From positions 41,770-105,769 of the forward strand of contig CAZOOJ010000001.1 of the NCBI GenBank assembly GCA_964581415.1: 64,000 nucleotides of DNA, in the 5' to 3' direction. Shown here in pieces: positions 50,936 through 60,152 of the stretch. A program made the position numbers and the translations under genes. Numbering within the stretch: position 1 is the stretch's first letter; the number at the start of each line of letters is the position of its first letter. A model generated the notes under the pieces. That model saw only the letters and a list, made by a program, of their open reading frames with translations. It searched no databases and was not told the origin of the DNA. Source of the stretch: CAYTGG01 sp964581415. Lineage in GTDB: Archaea; Nanobdellota; Nanobdellia; Pacearchaeales; GW2011-AR1.

Positions 50936-51395
50936 TTTTCCTTCCTCCTACTCTTTTTTTACGCATTTGCTGTTCTAAAATTAATGCAAAATTTTTTGGA
51001 TTATTTATATTTTTTATAGGTGTAGTTGATTCTGCAGAGAAGAGATGGACACTCACATTTCCAAAATTTAATATTCTCTGCCACCATTTTTGTGAAACAT
51101 CCACATCACTTATAGCGAAAAGATCTATTCTCTTAGCAGTTTTATTAATATAACCTTCTATATGAACTACTGAATTAGCAGATATTTCATATTTGCTTTT
51201 TAATCTGTGAATTTCTGTTCCTAAGATTAATAAGAATATAAAGATTACTGTTACAAGAAAAACAGACTTATTTATAGAAAATCCTTTTAATTCTAAAAAT
51301 AAAATCAGTAATAATAAAAAAACACCCATAAAATAAATAGGAATATATAATTTTCTAGAATTTGTAGTAGATAAAATAGTATCTTCTTTTCCCAT
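50928..51395 (-). CDS. bPH2 (DUF304-like) membrane protein
   Basis: Start set at 51395 (MGKEDTIL), since it follows the dtdA stop at 51427; upstream sequence in frame lies inside dtdA. The 155-residue protein has two N-terminal membrane helices (about residues 17-35 and 42-60) and then a bacterial PH domain (RLKSKYEISANSVVHIEGY ... RIDLFAISDVDVSQKWWQRI), the standard order for this family. Function unknown; possibly envelope-related. Confidence 0.8.
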   Translation of the reverse strand: MGKEDTILSTTNSRKLYIPIYFMGVFLLLLILFLELKGFSINKSVFLVTVIFIFLLILGTEIHRLKSKYEISANSVVHIEGYINKTAKRIDLFAISDVDVSQKWWQRILNFGNVSVHLFSAESTTPIKNINNPKNFALILEQQMRKKRVGGRKNV

Positions 51396-51426
51396 TAGTA
51401 TTAAAGAAAATACAATCTTATAAATA

Positions 51427-52263
51427 TTATTCTTTTTGCATATCACCTGTTCTTTTATATTGCAGATAGAACTTATCAAGAATTTTAACAGCCTGTTGCC
51501 TGCTTTCAGAATTTCCAAGTCCTTTCCAATCTAAAAGAATAAAATCAACTTCTTCTTCTGTTTTTTCAATTGCCTCTCTAATCATTTCTTCTTTTAAAGG
51601 AAGAACATATTGTGGAATTATATGACTTAAAGCAACATTAGAATTTAATTGGACTTTGTTAAAATTAGGACAATAATGAGGGCCTCCAATTCCTATTGCA
51701 ATTTCATTATAAGGATTTTCTTTAAATCCTTCTATAGTATCAAAAATTGTTTTTGCTATAACAAAACCTGCTCTTCTATCTTTCCATTCCTCTTCTGTAG
51801 AACCTATTTCAATGAACATGCATGGCTTTTCTATTAAAGGTCCATGATGAGTGCATTCCAAAGTTATCTGATAATTATTAAGTTTATATTTTTCTAAATT
51901 CTCTTTTAATTTTTCAAAAGCTTGTTTTTGAAATAAAGCAGAAGTTTTACAGACTTTCTCAGGTTCTCCTCCTAATTTCGGTGAAATAAAAAGCCAATTT
52001 CCAGGAGAATGAATAGAAAGAGTTTTAGTATGTTTTTCAGATTGATGTTTTGAAGCGAATATTATAAAATCATACTTGTTAATTTTTTCTAAATCTAAAT
52101 TCTCTGTATAGATTATTTCCTCTCCGCATAAATAAAAATCAAAACTTGGTTTATTATTCATAGAAGAAATCAGAGGATTTTGCCGAAACTGAGATAGGGC
52201 TGTAGTTATGTTTATTCCTGCTGTGTCTTTTTTGCTTGCAATAACAAGATATCTTGAATACAT
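51427..52263 (-). CDS. dtdA: D-aminoacyl-tRNA deacylase (archaeal DtdA/DTD2)
   Basis: A 278-residue enzyme that removes D-amino acids from tRNA. The conserved features are HSPGNWLF, LECTHHGPL near residues 134-142, IEIGSTEEEW and GIGGPHYCPNF near 190-200, all typical of the archaeal/plant type. It is the first gene of the minus-strand operon with the bPH2 and membrane genes, and shares a short divergent promoter with 52300. Confidence 0.94.
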   Translation of the reverse strand: MYSRYLVIASKKDTAGINITTALSQFRQNPLISSMNNKPSFDFYLCGEEIIYTENLDLEKINKYDFIIFASKHQSEKHTKTLSIHSPGNWLFISPKLGGEPEKVCKTSALFQKQAFEKLKENLEKYKLNNYQITLECTHHGPLIEKPCMFIEIGSTEEEWKDRRAGFVIAKTIFDTIEGFKENPYNEIAIGIGGPHYCPNFNKVQLNSNVALSHIIPQYVLPLKEEMIREAIEKTEEEVDFILLDWKGLGNSESRQQAVKILDKFYLQYKRTGDMQKE

Positions 52264-52299
52264 GATTAATTATAAAAACTCTCTTTCTTAAATATTTTT

Positions 52300-52539
52300 A
52301 TGCAATATTTAATAAAGATACTAATTGGAATTTTTATATTAATTTTAGGAATATTTCTAGGAAACCTTCTCGCGAGATGGACAAAAGAAGAGCTCAAATC
52401 TGGAGAGAAATATTTCAAATCAATTATTCTTCTGAGTTTTATAGGAACAATAGTAACTTTAATAATCAAAAATGATATTTTATTTTTTACATTTTTGTTT
52501 ATAATTATAGTTACTAGTAGATGTTTGAAGAAGAATTAA
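52300..52539 (+). CDS. Small two-helix membrane protein
   Basis: 79 residues with two membrane helices (about residues 3-22 and 41-72) joined by a short charged loop. TATA-like ATTATAAAAA lies about 25-30 bases before the ATG, so a leaderless mRNA is likely. An overlapping frame on the other strand is shorter and lacks features. No family recognised. Confidence 0.65.
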   Translation: MQYLIKILIGIFILILGIFLGNLLARWTKEELKSGEKYFKSIILLSFIGTIVTLIIKNDILFFTFLFIIIVTSRCLKKN

Positions 52540-52567
52540 AAATAAAAAACAAAGATGGTTGAGAAAA

Positions 52568-52612
52568 TTATTTCTTTTTTCCTTCTTTTTTCTTAGATTT
52601 CTTTTTAGCCAT
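52568..52612 (-). CDS. Tiny Lys-rich peptide with strong Shine-Dalgarno (14 aa)
   Basis: Reads MAKKKSKKKEGKKK and stop. On the minus strand a near-perfect AAAGGAGGTT lies 5 bases before the ATG, one of the strongest ribosome sites in the window. The peptide is 10/14 lysine. It might bind RNA or the ribosome, or act as a leader peptide, but nothing lies directly downstream on that strand except the convergent gene at 52300-52539. Confidence 0.5.
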   Translation of the reverse strand: MAKKKSKKKEGKKK

Positions 52613-52728
52613 TTTAAACCTCCTTTTTCAACTAAAAAAAGATTGCACTTTAGTTTAAATATTTACAGAATCATTTAAAAAAGACATCAATTCATAAGTT
52701 TAATAAAGTAATTTCTTCTTGAGAATTT

Positions 52729-53427
52729 ATGCTATATTTAATAGGATTGGGCTTGAATAAAGAAAGTTTTACATATGAAACAATGAATTCTATAAAAAAT
52801 TGTAGAAGGATTTATTTAGAGAATTATACTGTAGATTTTCCTTATGATATTAAAGAACTGCAGGAATTAATTGGAAAAAAAATTATTGAACTTAAAAGAG
52901 AAGAAGTTGAAGACAATATACTATTAAAAGAAGCAAAAGAGCAGAATATTGCATTGTTAGTTTATGGTTCTCCATTAGTTGCTACTACACATATCTCTTT
53001 AATATTAGAAGCAAAAAAAAGAAAGATTAGTTTTAAAATAATTTCCAATGCTTCAATTTTAGATGCGATTTCAGAAACAGGACTGCAATTATATAAATTT
53101 GGAAAAATAGCAAGTCTTCCGAAATTTGAAGCAGATAGTTTTATGAAGATTGTAAAAGAAAATCAATCTATCAATGCTCATAGTTTGATTTTGATAGATA
53201 TTGGATTAAATCTTAAAGAGAGTTTAGAAAAATTAGAAAAAGTATCTAAAAGATATAAGATTAAATTAAATAAAATTTTAATTTGTTCTAGATTAGGAAC
53301 AAATCAGAGTAAAATTTATTATGATTCAGTAAAAAATTTAAAAAACAAAAAAATTCAAAGTCCTTATTGTTTTATTATTCCAGACAAACTTCATTTTTTA
53401 GAAGAAGAATTTTTAAAGAGTCTTTAA
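52729..53427 (+). CDS. dphB: Diphthine synthase
   Basis: A 232-residue SAM methyltransferase of the tetrapyrrole-methylase fold that methylates the EF-2 histidine on the way to diphthamide. Conserved features: MLYLIGLGLNKESF, IYLENYTVDF, LVYGSPLVATTH, NASILDAISETGLQLYKFG and RLGT. The target His596 is present in the EF-2 gene of this window. Confidence 0.95.
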   Translation: MLYLIGLGLNKESFTYETMNSIKNCRRIYLENYTVDFPYDIKELQELIGKKIIELKREEVEDNILLKEAKEQNIALLVYGSPLVATTHISLILEAKKRKISFKIISNASILDAISETGLQLYKFGKIASLPKFEADSFMKIVKENQSINAHSLILIDIGLNLKESLEKLEKVSKRYKIKLNKILICSRLGTNQSKIYYDSVKNLKNKKIQSPYCFIIPDKLHFLEEEFLKSL

Positions 53428-53463
53428 AGATAAATTTATATATTCTTTAAACTATAAATTATA

Positions 53464-54765
53464 ATGAACAAAAAACTCTTAATATTTTTAATAATATTTT
53501 TTTCAGTTGCTTTAGTAACATCTACAACTCTATTGTTTATTTTTCCATATTTCCCAAATCAGTCTCCTTTAGCAAATGAAACTGGCTCAACATTACAAGG
53601 AATTCAGGAAGTTGTAAATGCAAACAATGAATTTGCTTTTGATTTATATTCAGAATTAGATAAATCTAATGGAAATAATATCTTCTATTCACCTTATAGT
53701 ATTTCTGCTGCATTAGCAATGACTTATGAAGGTGCTAAAGAACAAACAGCAGATGAGATAAAATCTGTTTTTCATTTTCCAGAAGAGAATGTATTAAGAT
53801 CTAATTTTGCAGCAATTTATAATAATATCAATGAAAAAAATAAAGAATATGAATTAAGAACAGGAAATGCTTTATGGGCTCAGTATGATTACCCTTTTCT
53901 TGAAGAATATATGAATAGAGTTGAACAATATTATGGAGGAAAAGCAGCAAATTTGGATTTTATTAGAGAAACAGAAAAATCAAGACAAACAATCAATTCA
54001 TTTATTGAAGAACAGACTAATAATAAAATTAAGAATTTAATTCCTCTAGGTGTGCTTAATTCAATGACAAGGCTTGTTCTAACAAATGCTATTTACTTTA
54101 AAGGAACATGGGAATGGGAATTTGATAAATCTGATACTCGTGAACAGGATTTTAAAATAACTCCAATAAATATTGTTAAAACACAAATGATGCATATGAA
54201 TCCTAAAAAAGCTGAATTTAATTATGCTGAATTAGAAAAATTACAAATTTTAGAACTTCCATATAAAGGAGAAAAAATTTCTATGTTAATTTTATTACCA
54301 AAACAAGGAGAAACATATGATTTTGAAACAGGAGAAAGAATTAATTATGATTATACTCTTGAAGATATAGAACTATCATCTGAAAAACTTAAGGAATATA
54401 AATTTCAAATGCAGGAAACAAAGTTGGATTCAATATCTCTTCCAAAATTTGAATTTGATACAAAGTATTTTATGAAAGATACATTAAGTGCAATGGGAAT
54501 GCCACTAGCATTTGATATAAAAAATGCAGATTTTTCAGGAATGACTGAATATGAAGATTTGTTTATCAGTTCTGTAATTCATCAAGCATATGTTAAAGTT
54601 GATGAAAAAGGAACAGAAGCAGCTGCAGCAACTGCTGTAAGTATGAAGGCAACAAGTAGTATGCCGAATTTCTTCAGAGCAGACCATCCATTTATATTTA
54701 TAATTCAGGAAAAAGAAACAGGAAATATACTGTTTATGGGAAAAGTTGTAAATCCTGCTAAATAA
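53464..54765 (+). CDS. Membrane-anchored serpin (protease inhibitor)
   Basis: A 433-residue protein with an N-terminal signal anchor (residues 4-28) and a serpin domain from about residue 45: NIFYSPYSISAALAMTYEGAK at the start, NAIYFKGTWEWEF in the middle and HPFIFIIQEKETGNILFMGKV at the end. The reactive-centre loop from Gly383 has the inhibitory hinge GTEAAAATAVSM, so active inhibition is expected; the scissile bond falls near Thr-Ser around residues 397-398. Serpins are rare in archaea, and it may guard the cell surface against outside proteases. Confidence 0.93.
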   Translation: MNKKLLIFLIIFFSVALVTSTTLLFIFPYFPNQSPLANETGSTLQGIQEVVNANNEFAFDLYSELDKSNGNNIFYSPYSISAALAMTYEGAKEQTADEIKSVFHFPEENVLRSNFAAIYNNINEKNKEYELRTGNALWAQYDYPFLEEYMNRVEQYYGGKAANLDFIRETEKSRQTINSFIEEQTNNKIKNLIPLGVLNSMTRLVLTNAIYFKGTWEWEFDKSDTREQDFKITPINIVKTQMMHMNPKKAEFNYAELEKLQILELPYKGEKISMLILLPKQGETYDFETGERINYDYTLEDIELSSEKLKEYKFQMQETKLDSISLPKFEFDTKYFMKDTLSAMGMPLAFDIKNADFSGMTEYEDLFISSVIHQAYVKVDEKGTEAAAATAVSMKATSSMPNFFRADHPFIFIIQEKETGNILFMGKVVNPAK

Positions 54766-54886
54766 AGTTCTTAAGAAAAATTTAAAAACATTTATTTTAT
54801 AGAATTATAATGTCTAAGAGAATTTTAAATATTAGAAAGATTATCTTAGCTGGAAATATTCTAAACAGAATTATAATTATTTGATT

Positions 54887-54910
54887 GCAATCTTTGGATT
54901 CAAAGATTGC
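54887..54910. promoter_or_regulatory. Perfect hairpin just before the 54922 gene
   Basis: GCAATCTTT-GGATTC-AAAGATTGC gives an exact 9-bp stem. It ends 11 bases before the ATG, next to the Shine-Dalgarno-like AGGAAG. It may affect translation or act as a binding site. Confidence 0.5.
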
Positions 54911-54921
54911 AGGAAGTTTTA

Positions 54922-55197
54922 ATGGATTTATTAGATAATATGGGTTATGAAGGAAATGGAAAGCGTAGTCTTGACTATGAAGAAAAAAGAATACTTTTAA
55001 GAAACATTAGAGAAGGAAAATATTCCTTTGCAAAAGAATTTGCAGATATCTTAATAAGTAAAAGAAGAGTAACAGTTACCTCTATAAATAATGCTTCATT
55101 TAAGTTAGTAGACAGATTAAAAAGACTAAATCCAGAAAAAGCAAAAGAGTTATGTAAAATATTTGGGAGTTATGATTGGAATTATTGGTTAGATTAA
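54922..55197 (+). CDS. Small unknown protein (91 aa)
   Basis: A soluble, helical protein of 91 residues from ATG 54922 (AGGAAG eight bases upstream); an in-frame upstream ATG at 54907 lies inside the hairpin. It has the pattern of a conserved domain (RSLDYEEKRILLRNIREGKY, ELCKIFGSYDWNYWLD) that I cannot name. It is 35 bases before ileS. Confidence 0.6.
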   Translation: MDLLDNMGYEGNGKRSLDYEEKRILLRNIREGKYSFAKEFADILISKRRVTVTSINNASFKLVDRLKRLNPEKAKELCKIFGSYDWNYWLD

Positions 55198-55232
55198 AAA
55201 TTTAAAAATAAAAAAAACATTGAATAGATAAA

Positions 55233-58022
55233 ATGTATGACTTTAAAACTGTTGAAAGTGAAGTTAAGGAAATTTGGAAGAAGAATAAAAAAGAAATAGA
55301 GAAATCTATCCAATACGATTCTAAAAAAAAATTATTTTCTTTTTTGGAAGGACCTCCAACTGCAAATGCTCCTCCAGGATTGCATCATCTTGAAGCGAGA
55401 ACATACAAAGATTTAATATGTAGATTTAGATTTATGCAGGGATTTTCTGTTCCTAGAAAGGGAGGTTGGGACTGTCACGGATTACCTGTTGAAGTTCAGG
55501 TAGAAAAAAAATTAAAATTAGATTCTAAAAAAGATATAGAAAAATATGGAGTTAAAAAATTCATAAATCAATGCAAAAAAGATGTTTTTTCAAATATTTC
55601 TGAATGGAATATTTCAACAGAAGAGTTAGGCTATTGGATTGATTTAAAAAATCCTTATGTGACTTTAGAGAACAATTATATTGAAAGTGTCTGGTGGAGT
55701 CTGAAAGAGCTTTATAATAAAAAAATGCTTTATGAAGACTATAAAGTCGTGCCCTTTTGTCCAAGATGTGGAACACCTCTGTCAAGTCATGAAGTTTCAT
55801 TAGGATATAAAGACATAACAGAAGAATCTGTTTATATTGCATTTAAATTAAAAGGAAAATCTAATGAATATATTCTTGCCTGGACTACAACTCCATGGAC
55901 TCTTCCTGGAAATGTTGCATTGGCTGTAGGAGAAGATATTGATTATGTCAAAGTAAAATTAGAAGATGGAAATAGTTTAATTTTAGGAAGAGAAAGATTA
56001 AATGTTCTTAAAGAAGATTATAAAATAATAGAAGAATTAAAAGGAAAAAATTTGGTTGGAATAGGCTATGAACCTTTATATAAAATAAAGCAAGCTGAAA
56101 ATGAAAATTCCCATAAAATTATTCTAGCTGATTTTGTAACAACAGAGGATGGAACAGGAGTTGTCCATACAGCAGGAATGTATGGAGAAGATGATTATGA
56201 AGTTTGTAAAAAAGAGAATCTCCCTTTAGTTCATACAGTCAATCAAAACGGAACTTTCAATGAACTTGTTCCAAAATGGCAGGGCAGATTTGTCAAAGAT
56301 GTTGAAGACGAAATAAAAGAAGATTTAAAACAAAGAAGTTTGCTCTATAAAACAGAAAAAACAACACACTCTTATCCTTTTTGCTGGAGATGTGATTCTC
56401 CTTTATTGTATTATGCAGTAAATTCCTGGTTTGTTAAAGTTAGTTCCATCAGAGATAAACTGGTAAAAATAAACAAAGAAATAAACTGGGAGCCTAAACA
56501 TATTCGTGACGGAAGATTTGGAAAATGGCTAGAAGGAGCAAAGGATTGGTCCTTATCTCGTTTCAAGTTCTGGGGTACTCCTCTTCCTATTTGGAAATGT
56601 GAATGTGGAAAAGAAAAAGTTATTGGAAGTATTAGAGAATTAAAGGAAAATTCTATTCAAAAAATTACAGGAGAAATTGATTTGCATAAATCAACAATTG
56701 ACAACATAAAATTAAAATGTGAATGTGGAAAACAAATGAAAAGAATTCCTGATGTAATTGACTGTTGGTATGATTCTGGAAGCGCTCCTTTCGCGCAGTT
56801 TCATTATCCTTTTGAAAATAAAAAGGAATTTGAAAAAAGATTTCCTTATGATTATGTTTCAGAAGCAATAGATCAAACCAGAGGATGGTTTTATACTATG
56901 CATGTATTAGCAACGATTTTATTTAACAAATCTGCTTACAAAAATGTCATATGTGCTGGACACATAGTGGATGAAAAAGGTGAAAAAATGAGCAAAAGTA
57001 AAGGAAATATAATTAATCCCAAAGATATAATTGACAGAACAGGAGTGGATGCGATTCGTCTTCAATTTTGCACAGCAGACGCAGGTAATTCAAAAAGATT
57101 TTCCTATGATATGATGAAAGAGTCTGTTATTCCTTTTTTAACAATTCTTTATAATGCTAATAGATATTATATGCAGTTAGAAAATAAAAAATCTAAAGAA
57201 AAATTAGAAGATAAATGGATTTTAAGCAGACTTAATTCTGTTATTAAAAAAATTACTGAAAATTTAGAGAATTATAGAATAGATATTTCTTTTAATGAAA
57301 TTCAAAATTTTGTAATTAATGATTTTTCAAGAAGTTATATTAAGATAACTAGGAATAGAGAGGACATCTCCAGAATTATTGAAAAAATTTTAAAGAATAT
57401 CTCTTTATTACTTGCTCCATTCGCACCTTATATATCAGAAAAAATATTTTCTCAATTCAGCAAAGATTCTGTACATTTAAGTAAATGGCCAAAAGTAGAC
57501 GAGAAAAAAATTGACAAGAAACTTGAAGAAAATTTTGATATTGTTTTTGAAATAATTGAAAAAGGATTAGCAAAAAGAAATTCTGTGGAAATAGGATTAA
57601 GATGGCCTTTAAAAAAAGCAATTATATCTGGAAATTTAAAGTTAGATAAGGAGCTTCAAGAAATAATTAAATCTCAATTAAATATTAAAAAAATTGAATT
57701 TCAAAAAAAAGACAGAGACATTTTAGTGGAATTAGATATTTCTAAGGATTCTGAACTTGAAGCAGAAGGTTATGCAAGAGAAATATCGAGAAACATTCAA
57801 GCATTTAGAAAAAAATTAGGATTGCAGCAGAAAGAAAAAGTTAAAACAAAAATTATTACTGATGAAAATTTCAAAAAAATTTTGGAAAAAAATATAAAAT
57901 TTATAGTGAAAAGAACCAACTTAAAAAAATTAGAAATTGTTACAACTGAAAAGGAAAGATTTAAAAATAATGTTGATTTTAAAATAAAAGATAAAAGAGG
58001 AAGAATAATAATCTTTAATTAA
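55233..58022 (+). CDS. ileS: Isoleucyl-tRNA synthetase
   Basis: A 929-residue class I synthetase of the IleRS type. HIGH-like motif at GLHHLEART (residues 49-57), the insertion (CP1) editing domain in the middle with WTTTPWTLPGN, and KMSKS in GEKMSKSKGN near residue 585. Zinc-binding Cys pairs (CPRCG, CECGK) are present. The second HIGH position as HHLE is typical for type 2 enzymes. Confidence 0.96.
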   Translation: MYDFKTVESEVKEIWKKNKKEIEKSIQYDSKKKLFSFLEGPPTANAPPGLHHLEARTYKDLICRFRFMQGFSVPRKGGWDCHGLPVEVQVEKKLKLDSKKDIEKYGVKKFINQCKKDVFSNISEWNISTEELGYWIDLKNPYVTLENNYIESVWWSLKELYNKKMLYEDYKVVPFCPRCGTPLSSHEVSLGYKDITEESVYIAFKLKGKSNEYILAWTTTPWTLPGNVALAVGEDIDYVKVKLEDGNSLILGRERLNVLKEDYKIIEELKGKNLVGIGYEPLYKIKQAENENSHKIILADFVTTEDGTGVVHTAGMYGEDDYEVCKKENLPLVHTVNQNGTFNELVPKWQGRFVKDVEDEIKEDLKQRSLLYKTEKTTHSYPFCWRCDSPLLYYAVNSWFVKVSSIRDKLVKINKEINWEPKHIRDGRFGKWLEGAKDWSLSRFKFWGTPLPIWKCECGKEKVIGSIRELKENSIQKITGEIDLHKSTIDNIKLKCECGKQMKRIPDVIDCWYDSGSAPFAQFHYPFENKKEFEKRFPYDYVSEAIDQTRGWFYTMHVLATILFNKSAYKNVICAGHIVDEKGEKMSKSKGNIINPKDIIDRTGVDAIRLQFCTADAGNSKRFSYDMMKESVIPFLTILYNANRYYMQLENKKSKEKLEDKWILSRLNSVIKKITENLENYRIDISFNEIQNFVINDFSRSYIKITRNREDISRIIEKILKNISLLLAPFAPYISEKIFSQFSKDSVHLSKWPKVDEKKIDKKLEENFDIVFEIIEKGLAKRNSVEIGLRWPLKKAIISGNLKLDKELQEIIKSQLNIKKIEFQKKDRDILVELDISKDSELEAEGYAREISRNIQAFRKKLGLQQKEKVKTKIITDENFKKILEKNIKFIVKRTNLKKLEIVTTEKERFKNNVDFKIKDKRGRIIIFN

Positions 58023-58098
58023 CTACCTAAGAGTAATTTAAAAGGTTACGCTTGTAGGATAATAATCTTTAAAAATAGAGGTAAACTTTAAAAAGAAA

Positions 58099-58905
58099 AT
58101 GATTGTCAAAGAAGAATTTTTAAGTAGGTTAAGAAAAATTTTTGATTTAAATCTTTATGAAGTAAAAGTTTGGGCTGCTCTTCTCTCTAGAGGAAATTCA
58201 ACTGCAGGAGAATTAAGCAATATATCTGATGTTCCACGTTCAAGAACTTATGATATTTTAGAAAGTCTAGAGAAAAAAGGTTTTGTTATTATGAAACTTG
58301 GAAAACCAATAAGATTTGTTGCTTTAAAACCTGAAGAAGTTGTAGAAAGAGTTAAAAAAAATTTAATGAAAAATGCTAAAGAAAAAACAGAAAGGCTTGA
58401 AAAATTAAAAGGAGATGAAGTTCTTGAAGAATTAAATACTCTCTTTAACAAAGGAATAAAATTTGTTGAACCTTCTGAATTATCTGGAAGTTTAAGAGGA
58501 AGACAAAATCTCTATAATCATTTAGATATGATGGTATCTAGTGCTGAAAAAACAATAACTTTAATAACAACAGCAGAGGGAATTAACAGAAAATTTGAAT
58601 CTCTAATGCCAAGTTTGGAAAAATGTAAAAGAAGAGGTGTAAAAATAAGAATTGCAGCACCAATAAACAGCAATAATATCAAGGTTGCTAGAGATTTAAA
58701 AAAAGTTGCTGAAATAAGAAGTCTTGAAAAAATAAAAGCAAGATTCTTGATTATTGATTCAAATCAGTTAATGTTCATGCTTTTAGATGATGAAAAATTC
58801 CATCCAAATTATGATATTGGTATTTGGATAAATACAGAGTTCTTCGCTTCTGCTTTAGAACAAATGTTTGAACTTGCTTGGAGAGAAATGAAAAAGGTAA
58901 AGTAA
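58099..58905 (+). CDS. TrmB-family transcription regulator
   Basis: A 268-residue regulator: N-terminal winged helix (residues about 10-80, LNLYEVKVWAALLSRGNSTAGELS then VPRSRTYDILESLEKKGFV), a coiled linker, and a C-terminal phospholipase-D-like effector domain (ITLITTAEGINRKFESLMP ... KIRIAAPIN). TrmB-type proteins respond to sugars and control transport or glycolysis; the ligand here is unknown. Confidence 0.93.
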   Translation: MIVKEEFLSRLRKIFDLNLYEVKVWAALLSRGNSTAGELSNISDVPRSRTYDILESLEKKGFVIMKLGKPIRFVALKPEEVVERVKKNLMKNAKEKTERLEKLKGDEVLEELNTLFNKGIKFVEPSELSGSLRGRQNLYNHLDMMVSSAEKTITLITTAEGINRKFESLMPSLEKCKRRGVKIRIAAPINSNNIKVARDLKKVAEIRSLEKIKARFLIIDSNQLMFMLLDDEKFHPNYDIGIWINTEFFASALEQMFELAWREMKKVK

Positions 58906-58963
58906 AAATGGATTATGCTTGTTAAAAAGAATAAGATAAGAAACATAAAAAAAGATTAAAAAA

Positions 58964-59314
58964 ATGAATTTAAAAAAAATTTTTAATTTAACAAAAACAA
59001 AAATTATCTTATTAATATTATTGATTATTCTAATATTAATATTATTAAGTTTTGTAATAGCTAAATTCTTTCCTTCTAATAATCTATGTACATTAATAGA
59101 TTGTTCATGTGAATTAAATTCAAATGTTTCAGAATTGCCTTGCAATTTCTGCACTTCTTATGAGATGGTGTTTATTTCTGGAATTATTAATGTCATAAAA
59201 TCGTGCCCTTCTCAAGAAATAATTCTCTGTGAGAATAATCAGCAAGTTGGTGTAAGATATAATGAAAATAAAAACAATTGTGAGTATAATTTGAGATTTT
59301 TTAGAATAGATTAA
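58964..59314 (+). CDS. Small membrane-anchored Cys-rich protein
   Basis: 116 residues with one N-terminal membrane helix (about residues 12-37) and an extracytoplasmic part containing eight Cys (LCTLIDCSCEL, LPCNFCTSY, KSCPSQ, LCENN, NCEYN). The Cys likely form disulfides outside the cell or bind metal. No family recognised; it follows the TrmB regulator. Confidence 0.65.
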   Translation: MNLKKIFNLTKTKIILLILLIILILILLSFVIAKFFPSNNLCTLIDCSCELNSNVSELPCNFCTSYEMVFISGIINVIKSCPSQEIILCENNQQVGVRYNENKNNCEYNLRFFRID

Positions 59315-59397
59315 TTTTATTTTTTGGAGATAAAATCTAAAAACTATCTTGATTAATTTTAACTAATTAGAAAGAATTGAAAGGAGGGTGATGAAAA

Positions 59398-59778
59398 ATG
59401 AATTCATTAGAAACTATAGCATTTATCTTTGTACTTGCTGGACTAATAAAGATATTATTTTTGTTAATTTTTCCAAAATCTTGGAAGAATTTTGTAAGAA
59501 ATCTTTACAAAAAACCTAATTTATTATTAGGAATCGAATTAGTATTAACAGTAATTATCTTTTATTATCTGATTCAGTATTTAACAATTATTCAGATTAT
59601 AGGAGGAGTAGTTCTCGGAGCATTATTAACAGGAATGACTTTTGCAGTTTATGGAAAAGAGATTATGCCTTTATTTACAAAGATATTTACTAAAAGAGAC
59701 TTATTTAAAAAAGCCTGGCTTCCAATTCTGTTATGGCTTATTTTGATAATATGGGTTTTAAAATTCTTGTTTTTTTAA
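59398..59778 (+). CDS. Small four-helix membrane protein
   Basis: 126 residues, almost all hydrophobic, with four predicted membrane helices and a GGVVLGALLTGMTFAVYG segment. A clear Shine-Dalgarno AAGGAGGGTG lies 6 bases before the ATG. Function unknown. Confidence 0.7.
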   Translation: MNSLETIAFIFVLAGLIKILFLLIFPKSWKNFVRNLYKKPNLLLGIELVLTVIIFYYLIQYLTIIQIIGGVVLGALLTGMTFAVYGKEIMPLFTKIFTKRDLFKKAWLPILLWLILIIWVLKFLFF

Positions 59779-59878
59779 AATCCTCTATTTCTTTTTTATT
59801 TTTAATTATTTTTTTAAAAAATAAAAATAAGAAACAGATTAAAAATTAATAAAAATTAAAAAATTAAAATAAATTAGT

Positions 59879-60085
59879 TTATCTTTTAAGTATTGCCATC
59901 GCTGCTCCTATTAATGTTGTAATTACAACAATCCATCCAGCTATCATTGCTAAAGTATTCCCGCCAAGCCACCATGGAAGGGATAACGTTCCTCCAATCA
60001 TTGCAAAACCAACTGCAAGTGAGACTATCACACCAGTCATCCAAGCAATAAAGCTCAATACTTTTCCTCCTGATTGTTTTGCCAT
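59879..60085 (-). CDS. Small two-helix membrane protein with strong Shine-Dalgarno
   Basis: 68 residues, two membrane helices separated by LPWWLGG, with AAAGGAGGTGAAAG before the ATG. An overlapping frame on the same strand (60092-59886) reads less plausibly and lacks the ribosome site at the right distance, so this frame was chosen. Confidence 0.7.
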   Translation of the reverse strand: MAKQSGGKVLSFIAWMTGVIVSLAVGFAMIGGTLSLPWWLGGNTLAMIAGWIVVITTLIGAAMAILKR

Positions 60086-60152
60086 CTTTCACCTCCTTTT
60101 AATTTAATTAGATTGATAATATCAATAAGAATATATTTAAATATGTTTTGAT

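Noticed and set aside
52266..52469. Minus-strand frame in the dtdA promoter region
   Set aside because: It lies across the start of a plus-strand membrane gene and the divergent promoter; no domain features.
59886..60092. Second open frame on the minus strand over the small membrane protein
   Set aside because: The overlapping frame 60085-59879 has the well-spaced Shine-Dalgarno and a clean two-helix membrane pattern; this one is rich in Cys and Trp in shadow style.
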